A stretch of DNA of 44,142 bases, from the NCBI GenBank assembly GCA_021648485.1, contig JAKISS010000023.1, positions 1 to 44,142 of the forward strand, in the 5' to 3' direction. Each line of letters starts with the position of its first letter. Positions within the stretch are counted from its first letter, which is position 1. The stretch is from Gammaproteobacteria bacterium (GTDB lineage: Bacteria; Pseudomonadota; Gammaproteobacteria; SZUA-152). Of the stretch, positions 9,324 to 18,681 are shown piece after piece. A program made the translations under genes and the position numbers. Under the pieces are notes generated by a model, which saw only the letters and a list, made by a program, of their open reading frames with translations, had not been told where the DNA came from and made no database searches.

Positions 9324-10586
9324 ATGATATTCGACGGCTTTATCGAAGCGGAAACGGTTTTTTTGTGGACCACCTTTGTTCTTGCTTTGCTGCTGGGGGT
9401 CGTGGCGAATAAAACGAATTTTTGCACCATGGGGGCTGTTTCTGATTGGGTCAATATGGGAGACTTGGGGCGGATTCGTGCTTGGTTATTAGCCATTGCG
9501 GTTGCCATGCTGGGTGTTGTGATCCTTGAGATGATGGGGCTGATTAATGCCGATGCTGCTTTTCCACCTTATCGCAGTTCGCAGCTTATCTGGGCTGAAA
9601 ATCTGCTGGGCGGTGTTTTGTTTGGTATTGGTATGACTTTGGCCAGTGGTTGCGGTAACAAGACGTTGATTCGCATTGGAGGGGGTAATTTTAAGTCGGT
9701 TGTGGTGTTAATGGTCATTGCGGTGATTGCCTATTTTATGACGAACCCCTTTCCTGACTCAGATAAAACCCTGTTCGGTCTGCTTTTTTATGACTGGATT
9801 CGCCCATTGGCTATTGATGTTGGTGAGGCACAGGATTTTGGCACGCTGCTCAATCCTGATAATGCAGTGATGACCCGTTTGGTGGTTGGTCTTGTGTTGG
9901 TGCTGGCAACATTGTTTTTTGTGTTTAAATCGGCAGATTTCCGTAACAGTCGAGACAATATTCTGGGTGGTATCATTGTCGGCCTAGTTGTGCTGGGTGG
10001 CTGGTTTGTGAGTAGCAATGTGGAAATCACCGTGGATGAGGAGTTGTATAGCCTTAGTGACTATTACGGCGAATGGGATATGCTGGCCGATTCCGAGGAA
10101 GGCAAACCCGCTATGGGGCGGCCGCTGAGCCCGCAGTCATTTACGTTTATTAATCCTATGGGGCAGACCTTTGGTTATGTTGGTAGCGGCTTGAATCGTT
10201 CTATGCTGACCTTTGGTATTATGGCACTGATGGGGGTGATTGTTGGTTCATTTCTATGGTCGCTATTGAGTAAAAGCCTGCGCTTTGAATGGTTTATTTC
10301 GTTTAAAGACTTTGTCTCGCATATTATTGGGGCTGTGCTTATGGGTTTTGGTGGTGTGCTGGCTCTAGGGTGTACCATTGGCCAGGGCATTACCGGTGTT
10401 TCTACGTTGGCGGCGGGTTCATTTTTGGCGCTGGTCGCTATCGTATTTGGTAGTGCTATCACCATGAAGGTACAATATTACAAGTTGGTGTACGAAGAAG
10501 AAGCTTCTTTCGTGAAGGCGTTAGTAGCTGGTTTGGCCGATATGAAGTTGTTGCCCAACAGGCTGCGCAGGCTCGATGCTGTATAA
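9324..10586 (+). CDS. YeeE/YedE family membrane transporter, two-domain (probable sulfur-compound uptake)
   Basis: A 420-residue polytopic membrane protein with two Sulf_transp (YeeE/YedE) repeats. Repeat one carries NKTNFCTMGAVSDW (Cys34) and LASGCGNKTLIRIGGGNFKS (Cys110). Repeat two carries LALGCTIGQGITGVSTLAAGS (Cys350). Characterised relatives (TsuA) import thiosulfate through a cysteine relay. Others (PmpA/PmpB) are proposed to move sulfur species. A long hydrophilic stretch of about 50 residues (roughly 235-285) separates the halves. AAGGGAG lies 5 nt before the ATG. No tusA-like gene is adjacent, so the exact substrate is not known. Confidence 0.85.
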   Translation: MIFDGFIEAETVFLWTTFVLALLLGVVANKTNFCTMGAVSDWVNMGDLGRIRAWLLAIAVAMLGVVILEMMGLINADAAFPPYRSSQLIWAENLLGGVLFGIGMTLASGCGNKTLIRIGGGNFKSVVVLMVIAVIAYFMTNPFPDSDKTLFGLLFYDWIRPLAIDVGEAQDFGTLLNPDNAVMTRLVVGLVLVLATLFFVFKSADFRNSRDNILGGIIVGLVVLGGWFVSSNVEITVDEELYSLSDYYGEWDMLADSEEGKPAMGRPLSPQSFTFINPMGQTFGYVGSGLNRSMLTFGIMALMGVIVGSFLWSLLSKSLRFEWFISFKDFVSHIIGAVLMGFGGVLALGCTIGQGITGVSTLAAGSFLALVAIVFGSAITMKVQYYKLVYEEEASFVKALVAGLADMKLLPNRLRRLDAV

Positions 10587-10655
10587 TTACGATAGCCGTT
10601 AATTGCATCGCGTTGTGTGCATGCAACTTTTTGTCGGACAAGGCAGCACTTTACC

Positions 10656-10683
10656 TTGTTATTCCTCGTCATTTCTGTATGAT
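10656..10683 (+). promoter_or_regulatory. Probable promoter of tRNA-Lys
   Basis: TTGTTA (10656-10661), a 16-nt spacer, and TATGAT (10678-10683), ending 16 nt before the mature tRNA. The -35 matches at four of six positions and the -10 at five of six. The position fits a short tRNA leader. Confidence 0.6.
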
Positions 10684-10699
10684 TTGCATTCCTTTTTTT

Positions 10700-10775
10700 G
10701 GGCCGTTAGCTCAGTTGGTAGAGCACCGGACTTTTAATCCGATGGTCCCGCGTTCGAGTCGCGGACGGCCCACCA
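10700..10775 (+). tRNA. tRNA-Lys (anticodon UUU)
   Basis: A 76-nt cloverleaf with encoded CCA. The acceptor stem is GGGCCGT/ACGGCCC, the D arm GCTC...GAGC, the anticodon loop CTTTTAA (anticodon TTT), and the T arm CCGCG-TTCGAGT-CGCGG. The anticodon stem has one open end pair (C27/A43). Closely similar to E. coli tRNA-Lys. Stands alone between the YeeE-like gene and prfC. Confidence 0.97.
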
Positions 10776-10857
10776 TTTTTTAGCCATCGTTTGCCGCTGA
10801 GATGTGGCGTGATGGTATTCACGTAACCGTTTATTTTTCCGGCACTGAGTTAGCGAT

Positions 10858-12438
10858 ATGTCCGAGTTCCTGCAAGAAGTTCAGCGACGTCGGGCCTTTG
10901 CGATTATTTCTCACCCCGATGCGGGTAAAACCACGCTCACTGAAAAGCTGCTGCTGTTTGGTAGCGCCATTCAATTGGCTGGCACTGTCAAGGGCCGCAA
11001 AGCTGCGCGTCATGCCACCTCCGACTGGATGGCGCTGGAGCAGGAGCGCGGCATTTCGGTCACCACGTCCATCATGCAGTTTCCCTACCGGGATAAAATC
11101 ATCAATCTGCTGGATACGCCGGGCCATGAAGATTTCTCGGAAGATACCTATCGTACGCTGACTGCGGCTGACTCCGCCTTGATGGTCATTGACTGTGCTA
11201 AAGGTGTTGAGCAGCGTACCGTCAAGTTGATGGATGTCTGTCGCCTGCGCGATACGCCCATTATCAGCTTCATCAACAAACTGGACCGTGAAGGCCGTGA
11301 TCCGCTGGAACTGTTGGATGAAGTGGAAGATGTGCTGAACATTCAGTGCGCACCCATGACCTGGCCCATCGGCATGGGCAAAAATTTCAAAGGCGTGTAC
11401 GATTTGTACAGCGATAATATTCACCTGTTCAGCGCTACGCACGGCGGCAAGGTACAAGAAGGTGAAGTTATTGAAGGGCTGGATAATCCACGTCTGGACG
11501 AGCTGTTTGGCAGTATGATGGATGAGTTTCGTGAAGAAGTGGAGCTGGTTCGTGGTGCCAGCCATGAATTTTCGCTTGACGCATTTTTAGCCGGCAAACT
11601 CACGCCTGTGTATTTTGGTTCCGCCATCAACAACTTTGGTGTGCAGGAGTTGCTGGATGCGTTGGTGAGTTTTGCACCGCCACCACCATCGCGTATGAGC
11701 AAAAGCCGTGAAGTGAAATCAGATGAAACAAAGTTTTCCGGTTTTGTGTTTAAAATTCAGGCCAATATGGACCCCAAACATCGTGATCGCATCGCCTTTC
11801 TGCGCATTTGCTCCGGTACCTACAGCAAAGGTATGAAGGTCAGGCATGTGCGCATTGGTCGTGATATAAAAATCCCCACCGCCATCACCTTTATGGCTTC
11901 TGATCGCGAGCATGTGGAAGACGCCTATTCGGGAGACATCATTGGTTTACATAATCACGGCAGTATTCAGATTGGTGATACCTTCACGCAAGGTGAAGAG
12001 CTGAAATTTATTGGTATACCGCATTTTGCGCCGGAGCTGTTTCGACGCGCGCGCCTGCTGGATCCGTTGCGTATGAAAGCATTGCAAAAAGGATTGCAGG
12101 AACTGTGTGAAGAGGGCGCGTCACAATTATTTCGACCCATGAATAACAATGATCTTATCGTCGGTGCAGTAGGTGTGTTGCAGTTTGATGTGGTTGCCCA
12201 TCGCCTGCAACATGAATACAACGTGGAATGTCGATTCGAAAATGTTAACGTGGCTACAGCGCGGTGGGTAGAATGTGGCGATGAAAAAATGCTGGATGAT
12301 TTCAAGCGCAAGGCGAGTGACAATTTAGCGTTAGATGGTGATGGTAATTTGACTTACATAGCACCGACCCGAATTAATCTGGAGTTGATTAAAGAACGCT
12401 GGCCGGAAATTGAGTTTCATGCGACGCGGGAACATTAG
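10858..12438 (+). CDS. prfC: Peptide chain release factor 3
   Basis: A 526-residue GTPase, near the usual length (529 in E. coli). It recycles RF1/RF2 from the ribosome after peptide release. G motifs: [13 protein letters not shown] (G1, about residues 19-31), [14 protein letters not shown] (G3) and [12 protein letters not shown] (G4). Domain 2 and the C-terminal EF-G-like domain III follow ([20 protein letters not shown]). No clear SD is seen before the ATG at 10858, but the N-terminus [20 protein letters not shown] matches the family. It faces the DUF1566 genes tail to tail, 22 bp apart. Confidence 0.97.
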   Translation: MSEFLQEVQRRRAFAIISHPDAGKTTLTEKLLLFGSAIQLAGTVKGRKAARHATSDWMALEQERGISVTTSIMQFPYRDKIINLLDTPGHEDFSEDTYRTLTAADSALMVIDCAKGVEQRTVKLMDVCRLRDTPIISFINKLDREGRDPLELLDEVEDVLNIQCAPMTWPIGMGKNFKGVYDLYSDNIHLFSATHGGKVQEGEVIEGLDNPRLDELFGSMMDEFREEVELVRGASHEFSLDAFLAGKLTPVYFGSAINNFGVQELLDALVSFAPPPPSRMSKSREVKSDETKFSGFVFKIQANMDPKHRDRIAFLRICSGTYSKGMKVRHVRIGRDIKIPTAITFMASDREHVEDAYSGDIIGLHNHGSIQIGDTFTQGEELKFIGIPHFAPELFRRARLLDPLRMKALQKGLQELCEEGASQLFRPMNNNDLIVGAVGVLQFDVVAHRLQHEYNVECRFENVNVATARWVECGDEKMLDDFKRKASDNLALDGDGNLTYIAPTRINLELIKERWPEIEFHATREH

Positions 12439-12460
12439 AATTGTTGAATCCACTAGCAAA

Positions 12461-12964
12461 TCATGGGTGTCGTACCCAACGTACATACGCCACACTGTCT
12501 ACCTTCTCTGGTATGGCCTCGCCGTGCAAAAAATGCACTTGCCAAAAATAGCCATCACGACTGATGAAGCGGGTTGCTGTCCAGTAGACGGCGGACGCTG
12601 TGGCAGGGAATATTGTTGTGTTGATTGCTGGCTTTGAGCACTGTAGCTCAACCAGTGAACTAAGCTCGCTGATACTGGGTAGTCGCCAGCCTTCCTCTGT
12701 GATCAACGCGACGATGGCATAGGGCAGGGCGCGGGCCTCATTCTGGCAGGTGTTGTCTTCCCAGCGTTGGCCCAAGCTGCAACGTGACCATTGCAGGCCT
12801 GTTTGCTGGTCGGTGATGCTGCCATCCTGGTTGTCGTGAAAACGTTGTGTGGATGATGTGGCGGGTATTTTACTGTTGCAGTTTTGTGCCATGACAAAGG
12901 GGCTGTTGACGCTGGTAATAAAGCCCAAAAGGATGGCGAAAAAACAACGAAAAAATAGTGTCAC
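12461..12964 (-). CDS. Secreted DUF1566-domain protein
   Basis: A 167-residue protein starting at a GTG (12964). Residues 1 to about 26 form a signal peptide (RCFFAILLGFITSVNSPFVMAQ). The rest is one DUF1566 (Lcl C-terminal-like) domain: DNQDGSITDQQTGLQWSRC, then WRLPSISELSSLVE, then VYWTATRF and ending AYVRWVRHP. DUF1566 domains occur in surface or secreted proteins, including the Legionella collagen-like adhesin, but their biochemical role is not settled. It begins 12 nt after the end of the second DUF1566 gene, so they share a transcript. Four Cys could form disulfides outside the cytoplasm. Confidence 0.8.
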   Translation of the reverse strand: MTLFFRCFFAILLGFITSVNSPFVMAQNCNSKIPATSSTQRFHDNQDGSITDQQTGLQWSRCSLGQRWEDNTCQNEARALPYAIVALITEEGWRLPSISELSSLVELQCSKPAINTTIFPATASAVYWTATRFISRDGYFWQVHFLHGEAIPEKVDSVAYVRWVRHP

Positions 12965-12976
12965 GGTTGTACTTTA

Positions 12977-13606
12977 TTATTTGGTTTGTTGACTATTGCT
13001 GACCAGCCGAACATGCACCCGGTTACTTTTGAAATAGGCGTAATCAAAACCAAAAGAAAAACCGATGCCCCAGGCTTCCAGTGGTTCGCTCGCATTCGTG
13101 TCAGCGGACCAGTAAAATTGTGCGATGCTATTGGGAAAGGCTTGTGTATCGATGGTGGGGCCAGGATAAGGAATACTGTAGTCCACCAGGCTGCGGAGTT
13201 CTTCGCGACGCGGCAGACGCCAGTCGTGAGCATTACAGAGTTCTTCGCGATTGACGGCTTGCACAAAACGATGGGTATCACAGGCATTTTTCTGGGCATC
13301 TTCGCGGCATTGTCTATTGCCAGGTTCTCCAGCGAGGCCACCATTGCGTGTGTGATTTGGATCAAACCAGTTAAAGGTGTTGTTGAGATAATGCAGACCG
13401 GCAGTCCTGGATTTTCCCTCCCAGACCAGCCCCGTGTTTTGATCAAGTATACAGGGCCATTCTTGCAGCTGTTCGCGCTCACTCAGTGACAACGGTTCGC
13501 CGTTATGGTTTAGCGGAACAAACCGGGGTTCGCTGGCGTTTACCGCCCCGTGGAGCAGGACGGTGATCATTATGAGAGAATTGTGTAGTAGCTTATTGTG
13601 TCGCAT
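12977..13606 (-). CDS. Secreted DUF1566-domain protein, upstream paralogue
   Basis: A 209-residue protein with a hydrophobic N-terminus (LLHNSLIMITVLLHGAVNAS, probable signal peptide cut near residue 24). It then carries a DUF1566 domain: CILDQNTGLVWEGK, HDWRLPRREELRSLVDYS, FYWSADT and YFKSNRVHVRLV. It is longer than its neighbour because of an insert containing GEPGNRQCREDAQ around residues 93-105. It lies head to head with gspC, 320 bp apart. An attractive reading is that the pair are substrates or surface partners of the type II secretion system, but only position supports that. No SD is obvious at the chosen ATG. Confidence 0.78.
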   Translation of the reverse strand: MRHNKLLHNSLIMITVLLHGAVNASEPRFVPLNHNGEPLSLSEREQLQEWPCILDQNTGLVWEGKSRTAGLHYLNNTFNWFDPNHTRNGGLAGEPGNRQCREDAQKNACDTHRFVQAVNREELCNAHDWRLPRREELRSLVDYSIPYPGPTIDTQAFPNSIAQFYWSADTNASEPLEAWGIGFSFGFDYAYFKSNRVHVRLVSNSQQTK

Positions 13607-13713
13607 AACGGTAATGCCCGCATTGTAACCTGTTCATTGGCTTTGGGTATGTATTCATTGCGCGGGGGTTTTTGGCGGGCTGGTGATTGCCGCTAAATAC
13701 TGGTAGTTTGTAG

Positions 13714-13733
13714 TGCTGCTCGTTTGAGCAGCA
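13714..13733. promoter_or_regulatory. 8-bp hairpin in the divergent DUF1566-gspC region
   Basis: TGCTGCTC (13714-13721), loop GTTT, GAGCAGCA (13726-13733), perfectly paired. It lies in the 320-bp gap 13607-13926 that must hold promoters for both directions. I see no other feature in this gap and no clear sigma-70 boxes. It could be an operator or an mRNA leader hairpin. Confidence 0.35.
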
Positions 13734-13926
13734 TAAAAAAGTGTATTAAATTCAAGGGTAAGGGCTGTGAAGAGAAGGCGGTTTCTAGGCGCTTTGCGGG
13801 GGTTGTAGTAAGATTTGTGGTGGAAATATGGGAAGTCCTCGCTGGACATACCAACATTTGGCGATTCTGCTGATTTGGCCGACAGTGCTGGCCAGTAATC
13901 AAAAGGGTAGTAAAATAGCATGACAG

Positions 13927-14886
13927 ATGGACAAGGCAATGGCTGATTGGGGTACATCCCTTCGCACGGATACAGGCGCAAAAGTTATAGCACGGCTGGC
14001 AGCTGTAGGCACGGACAAACGTCTGCCCTTGCTGGTGTTGCTGTTGCTTGTCGTATTGTTGGCGCAAAGTCTCGCGCAGCTGACCTGGCAGGTGCTGCCC
14101 AGTCAGTCCTCGGAGCCATTGCTGCTACCTCGTGCATCGTTTCAGTCCAATGCAAAGGCTGCTCAACCGCGTGCTTCCGATATCAACCGTATTGGTCAAT
14201 GGCACCTGTTTGGTGAAATTCAGAAAGTTTCATCGGTGCCAATGGCGCAGATGACCGAGGCTCCGGATACTCGGTTGAATTTGCAGCTGCATGGTTTGCT
14301 GGCATCTTCTGATCCCGCTGAGGCGCGCGCGATTATTGCTGACGGTAAAGGTGTGGAAGAGGCTTATGCCATAGACCAGAAACTGCCTGGCAATGCAGTA
14401 TTGCGCGAAATTTATGCAGACAGGGTGATTCTTGAGCACCGTGGCCGACTTGAAACCTTGCGTTTGCCGAAAGATGAGATTGTCAGCGCGATGGTCTCGC
14501 GCACGGCGGCGCAGAATACGTCACGAGCGCGTGGGCGCGGTATAACGCAGGCAGGTACCGCAGATAATGCCGCCTTGTTGCGCCAGTATCGTGATGCGTT
14601 GATGAGCGAGCCACAGACACTGATGAATCTGGTGAACGCTTCACCGGTGACCGACAGAGCCACGGGCAGACTCAAAGGCTATCGCATTCGTCCCGGTAAA
14701 GACCGAAAATTGTTGGGGCGTTTCGGACTGAAAAGTGGCGACGTAGTGACAGGCGTGAATGGTGTGGCGCTGGACAATCCCATTAAAGCCTTGGAAATTA
14801 TGCGCGACTTGTCTACGGCAGACTCGGTGACACTGGATGTGGAGCGCAACGGGGTGATGGAATCTTTTGCCTTTCAGGTGGAGTGA
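13927..14886 (+). CDS. gspC: Type II secretion system protein GspC
   Basis: A 319-residue inner-membrane protein. It has a short cytoplasmic N-terminus, one transmembrane helix (about residues 38-55, LPLLVLLLLVVLLAQSL), then the homology region beginning near INRIGQWHLFGE. A C-terminal PDZ domain (YRIRPGKDRKLLGRFGLKSGDVVTGVNGVAL onward) follows. GspC links the inner-membrane platform to the GspD secretin and helps select substrates. The ATG at 13927 is used. A second ATG at 13942 is possible. It is followed 72 nt later by gspD, the usual order. Confidence 0.93.
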   Translation: MDKAMADWGTSLRTDTGAKVIARLAAVGTDKRLPLLVLLLLVVLLAQSLAQLTWQVLPSQSSEPLLLPRASFQSNAKAAQPRASDINRIGQWHLFGEIQKVSSVPMAQMTEAPDTRLNLQLHGLLASSDPAEARAIIADGKGVEEAYAIDQKLPGNAVLREIYADRVILEHRGRLETLRLPKDEIVSAMVSRTAAQNTSRARGRGITQAGTADNAALLRQYRDALMSEPQTLMNLVNASPVTDRATGRLKGYRIRPGKDRKLLGRFGLKSGDVVTGVNGVALDNPIKALEIMRDLSTADSVTLDVERNGVMESFAFQVE

Positions 14887-14958
14887 CGTGAGAGAATTAA
14901 CAACAGGCCGTACTGGCCAGGAACGCAATGGTCAGAAATACAATGGCCGGGGAACAGG

Positions 14959-17064
14959 ATGAAGATTGAACGAGTACAAATGGAGTCGCGGCGGCGGAAA
15001 TTAAGCTATGTCTGGTTGGTGGTTGGACTGCTGTGGTTATCTTCTGGCTTTGCTGCTGAAACCACTACGCTGAAATTCAAGGGAGCTGACATCCGTGCGG
15101 TGATCAGTTCCATTGCGGAAGTCACTGGCAAAAATTTTATTGTTGATCCGCGAGTCAAAGGCAAAGTGACGCTGATTTCCAATCGCGCCATGGGTAAGGA
15201 TGAAATCTATAAGGTTTTCTTGTCTATTCTTGAAGTGCATGGTTATACCGCTGTCCCCAGTGGCAAGGCGATTAAAATTGTGCCGGATGCCGATGCCAAG
15301 CACAGTGCCATGCCGTTTGTTTCATCACGCCAGCCGGGCAAAGGTGATGAGGCGGTAACCCGGGTGATCGAAATAGAACACGTCACCGCCGCTCAATTGG
15401 TACCCATTCTTCGTCCTCTGGTTCCGCCGCAAGGCCACCTCGCCGCTTACCCGCAAAGCAACGTGCTGATTATTTCTGATCGTGCGGCCAACATTGCGCG
15501 ACTGGTGAAAATCATCAAACGCATCGATCAGCCGACCAGTGGTGAAATCGAAATTGTGCCACTGGAAAATGCCGTAGCCTCGGATCTGGTGCGAGTGCTC
15601 ACCAGCCTGCGACAGCAGGCGGGCAAAAAGAATCCCAAGGCCAGCAAACCCATGTTGGTGGCAGACGAGCGCACCAACAGTATTTTGATTGGTGGCGAGC
15701 GCGCCGAACGTTTGCAGCTGCGAGCCATCATTTCACACTTGGATACGCCCTCCGAAGTGGTGGGTGATACCCATGTCATTTATTTACGTTACGCCAAGGC
15801 CAAGGATCTGGTGCCAGTACTTACCGGGGTGGGCAAAACCAAAAACACCAAAGATAAAAAAGCCAAGTCAGCGCCCGCATCGTCCCGTCAGCCTTTTGAT
15901 ATTCAGGCCGATGAAAGCACCAATGCACTGGTTATTACCGCTGCACCCACAGTGTTTCGTTCACTGAAATCTGTCATTGCCCAGCTGGATGTGCGTCGTG
16001 CGCAGGTGATGGTGGAAGCGGTTATTGCCGAGGTATCCTCGGATCGAGCTGCGGAATTGGGCGTACAATGGTTGTTTGATGGCAGCGGTGGGGATAACCC
16101 GGTGGGTGCAATCAACTTCGGTAGCGGCAGCAGCAGTATCTCCGGGCTTGCACAGGGCGCTGCAAGAGCCGCAGCATCTGGAGCGGGCGGCGCGGCGGCG
16201 GCACTGTCGGCCATTGGCTCTGGTGTCACCATTGGCCTGGGTCAATTCAGTAGCGGCACCTTTAATTTTGCCGGATTGATCCGTGCGCTGGAAGGTGACG
16301 GTATCACCAATGTGTTGTCCACACCTACTCTGGTGACCATGGATAACGAAGAAGCAGAAATTTTTGTTGGTCAGGAATTATCGATTCCCACTGGCGCTTT
16401 TGCCAATGCTGGAGGGGCAAACTCTTCTGTGAACCCCTTTACCACTTTCGAGCGGAAACAAGTCGGTATACGCCTGAAAGTAAAACCGCAAATCAACGAA
16501 GGCGACGCCATTCGTCTGGATATCGAGCAAACGGTAGATGGTGTTGCTGGTGGTGCGGCGGGTGCGGGCGATATTGTGACCAGTGAGCGTTCGATTAAAA
16601 CCAGTGTATTAGTGGATGATGGCAAAATGCTGGTGCTGGGTGGTCTGATTAAGGACGACCTGGTGGAGACCGAGCAAAAAGTACCCTTGCTGGGAGATAT
16701 CCCGTTGCTGGGTGCTTTATTTCGTTATACCTCGGTGAAAAAAGTGAAAACCAATCTGATGGTGTTTTTACGCCCCACCATTTTGCGTACCAAAGAAGAC
16801 AGCTTTAAAGTGACGCGCAACAAATACAACTTTATTCGTTCCGAACAGCTACGGTTGGGTGAAGATGGTGTGAGTTTGATGTCAGGTGAATCACACCCGG
16901 TGATGCCTGAGGCTGAAGAATTCTTGGAATTGCCAGCACCTTTTATCACTCGTTCACAGCAACAAAAAACATCTGAAACTCCGCAGCAGGATCAGCGTGC
17001 GCTTGCGAAACAGGATTCCGTGTCCATATTTTCTGACTGGGAGGATGAGGATGACGAGTTTTAA
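14959..17064 (+). CDS. gspD: Type II secretion system secretin GspD
   Basis: A 701-residue outer-membrane secretin. A signal peptide ends near AAETTTLKFKGA (about residue 33). The N0 domain (DIRAVISSIAEVTGKNFIVD) and N1, N2 and N3 repeats follow, then the secretin core with VGQELSIPTGAF. The C-terminal signature is VPLLGDIPLLGALFR, followed by FLRPTIL. A lysine-rich loop (about 296-310) and a Gly/Ala/Ser-rich loop (about 390-425) are typical variable loops. The acidic tail after residue 640 may bind a pilotin or the outer membrane; no pilotin gene is nearby. GGGGAACAGG precedes the ATG. Confidence 0.96.
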   Translation: MKIERVQMESRRRKLSYVWLVVGLLWLSSGFAAETTTLKFKGADIRAVISSIAEVTGKNFIVDPRVKGKVTLISNRAMGKDEIYKVFLSILEVHGYTAVPSGKAIKIVPDADAKHSAMPFVSSRQPGKGDEAVTRVIEIEHVTAAQLVPILRPLVPPQGHLAAYPQSNVLIISDRAANIARLVKIIKRIDQPTSGEIEIVPLENAVASDLVRVLTSLRQQAGKKNPKASKPMLVADERTNSILIGGERAERLQLRAIISHLDTPSEVVGDTHVIYLRYAKAKDLVPVLTGVGKTKNTKDKKAKSAPASSRQPFDIQADESTNALVITAAPTVFRSLKSVIAQLDVRRAQVMVEAVIAEVSSDRAAELGVQWLFDGSGGDNPVGAINFGSGSSSISGLAQGAARAAASGAGGAAAALSAIGSGVTIGLGQFSSGTFNFAGLIRALEGDGITNVLSTPTLVTMDNEEAEIFVGQELSIPTGAFANAGGANSSVNPFTTFERKQVGIRLKVKPQINEGDAIRLDIEQTVDGVAGGAAGAGDIVTSERSIKTSVLVDDGKMLVLGGLIKDDLVETEQKVPLLGDIPLLGALFRYTSVKKVKTNLMVFLRPTILRTKEDSFKVTRNKYNFIRSEQLRLGEDGVSLMSGESHPVMPEAEEFLELPAPFITRSQQQKTSETPQQDQRALAKQDSVSIFSDWEDEDDEF

Positions 17065-17088
17065 AAGCTCTGTCTGTTAATACCACTC

Positions 17089-18636
17089 ATGAATAGCGTC
17101 GTTGATATTGCACCTGATAACACAGCTGAGACTGCGTTGACTGACAGTGCATCCCCTGTTGCCCCGGCCATTCCCACGCTCCCCTTCATCTTTGCCAAGC
17201 GCAATGGTGTGCTGGTGAGTGAAAAAACCTCTGAGTATGTTGTTGTGCTGATGCGCCCTGGCGTGAACAGTATGACACTGGCTGAGGTGCGTCGTTTTCT
17301 GTCACGCCCGGTGCATTTTGAATGTATCGATGCCGATGAATTTGATGCGCGCCTGCAAAAGGCCTATGAGCAGCACTCGGGTGAAGCCATGCAAATGATG
17401 GACGACCTTGATGATGAGGCCGATCTGTTTGCGATTGCACAAGCCTTGCCCGAACCGGAAGACCTTTTAGAAAGTGAAGACGATGCACCGATCATTCGTT
17501 TGATTAATGCACTGCTTACGCAGGCTATCAAGGAAGATGCCTCGGATATCCACATCGAACCCTATGAAACACGACTGGTGGTGCGTTTTCGTGTGGACGG
17601 TATGTTGCGAGAAGTGCTGACACCGCGTCGCGTGTTGGCACCGTTGTTAGTGTCGCGTATTAAAGTGATGGCAAAATTGGACATTGCTGAAAAGCGCTTG
17701 CCGCAGGATGGACGTATTGGTCTACGCATTGCCGGGCGCGCGGTGGACGTGCGCGTTTCCACTATCCCCACCGGCCAGGGTGAACGCGTGGTAATGCGTT
17801 TGCTCGACAAGCAGGCCGGGCGTTTGGATTTATCTCACTTGGGCATGGACAGACAGACCCATCAAAAGATGGACAAAGTCATCCGTAAACCGCATGGCAT
17901 TATTTTGGTGACCGGCCCCACCGGCTCAGGTAAAACCACAACGCTTTATGCCGTATTAACACAGCTCAATGAGAACAAACGCAACATCATGACCGTCGAA
18001 GACCCCGTGGAATACGACCTCGACGGTATCAGCCAGACCAACGTGAATGCAAAAGTTGATATGAGCTTTGCGCGCGGCCTGCGTGCAATTTTACGTCAGG
18101 ATCCGGACGTGGTGATGGTGGGTGAAATTCGTGATCTGGAAACAGCGGAAATCGCAGTGCAGTCATCGCTCACCGGCCATCTTGTATTATCCACCCTGCA
18201 CACTAACAGTGCGGTGGGTGCCGTTACCCGGTTGCGCGACATGGGGGTAGAACCCTTCCTGTTGTCATCGACGTTGCTGGGTGTACTGGCACAACGTCTG
18301 GTGCGCCTGCTGTGTAAAGAATGCAAGCAACCGTATACGGTCAACGAGGTTGATTGTGAGCGCTTTGCATTGGACGCAGCCAATCCACCGACTTTTTATA
18401 AAGCTGAGGGCTGTAAGCATTGTAATTTTCAGGGTTACTCCGGCCGTACCGGCATTTATGAACTGGTAGAAGTCGATGACAACCTGCGCAACATGATCCA
18501 CGATGGCACCAGTGAACACGAAATTGAACGTTATGCGCGACAGCAATCTCCCGGTATTCGGCATGATGGCCTGCGCCGTGTGTTGGCTGGTGACACCAGT
18601 GTTGACGAAGTGTTGCGCGTAACGAGGGAAGATTAA
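17089..18636 (+). CDS. gspE: Type II secretion system ATPase GspE
   Basis: A 515-residue cytoplasmic ATPase that powers pseudopilus assembly. It has an N-terminal domain (about 1-120), then the core: Walker A GPTGSGKTTT near residue 276, the Asp box DPVEYDLDGISQTNVN, Walker B RQDPDVVMVGEIRD and the His box GHLVLSTLHTNSA. A tetracysteine zinc motif is formed by Cys409, Cys412, Cys442 and Cys445, characteristic of GspE. The ATG lies 24 nt after gspD. All catalytic motifs are intact, so the locus looks functional as far as it goes. Confidence 0.96.
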   Translation: MNSVVDIAPDNTAETALTDSASPVAPAIPTLPFIFAKRNGVLVSEKTSEYVVVLMRPGVNSMTLAEVRRFLSRPVHFECIDADEFDARLQKAYEQHSGEAMQMMDDLDDEADLFAIAQALPEPEDLLESEDDAPIIRLINALLTQAIKEDASDIHIEPYETRLVVRFRVDGMLREVLTPRRVLAPLLVSRIKVMAKLDIAEKRLPQDGRIGLRIAGRAVDVRVSTIPTGQGERVVMRLLDKQAGRLDLSHLGMDRQTHQKMDKVIRKPHGIILVTGPTGSGKTTTLYAVLTQLNENKRNIMTVEDPVEYDLDGISQTNVNAKVDMSFARGLRAILRQDPDVVMVGEIRDLETAEIAVQSSLTGHLVLSTLHTNSAVGAVTRLRDMGVEPFLLSSTLLGVLAQRLVRLLCKECKQPYTVNEVDCERFALDAANPPTFYKAEGCKHCNFQGYSGRTGIYELVEVDDNLRNMIHDGTSEHEIERYARQQSPGIRHDGLRRVLAGDTSVDEVLRVTRED

Positions 18637-18681
18637 AAACAGGTTACTGGGGTTGTTCAACCAGATACCTGATACTCGACT

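Noticed and set aside
12986-13489. 167-codon plus-strand frame opposite the DUF1566 gene
   Set aside because: It is a shadow of the minus-strand gene, which has a signal peptide and family motifs.
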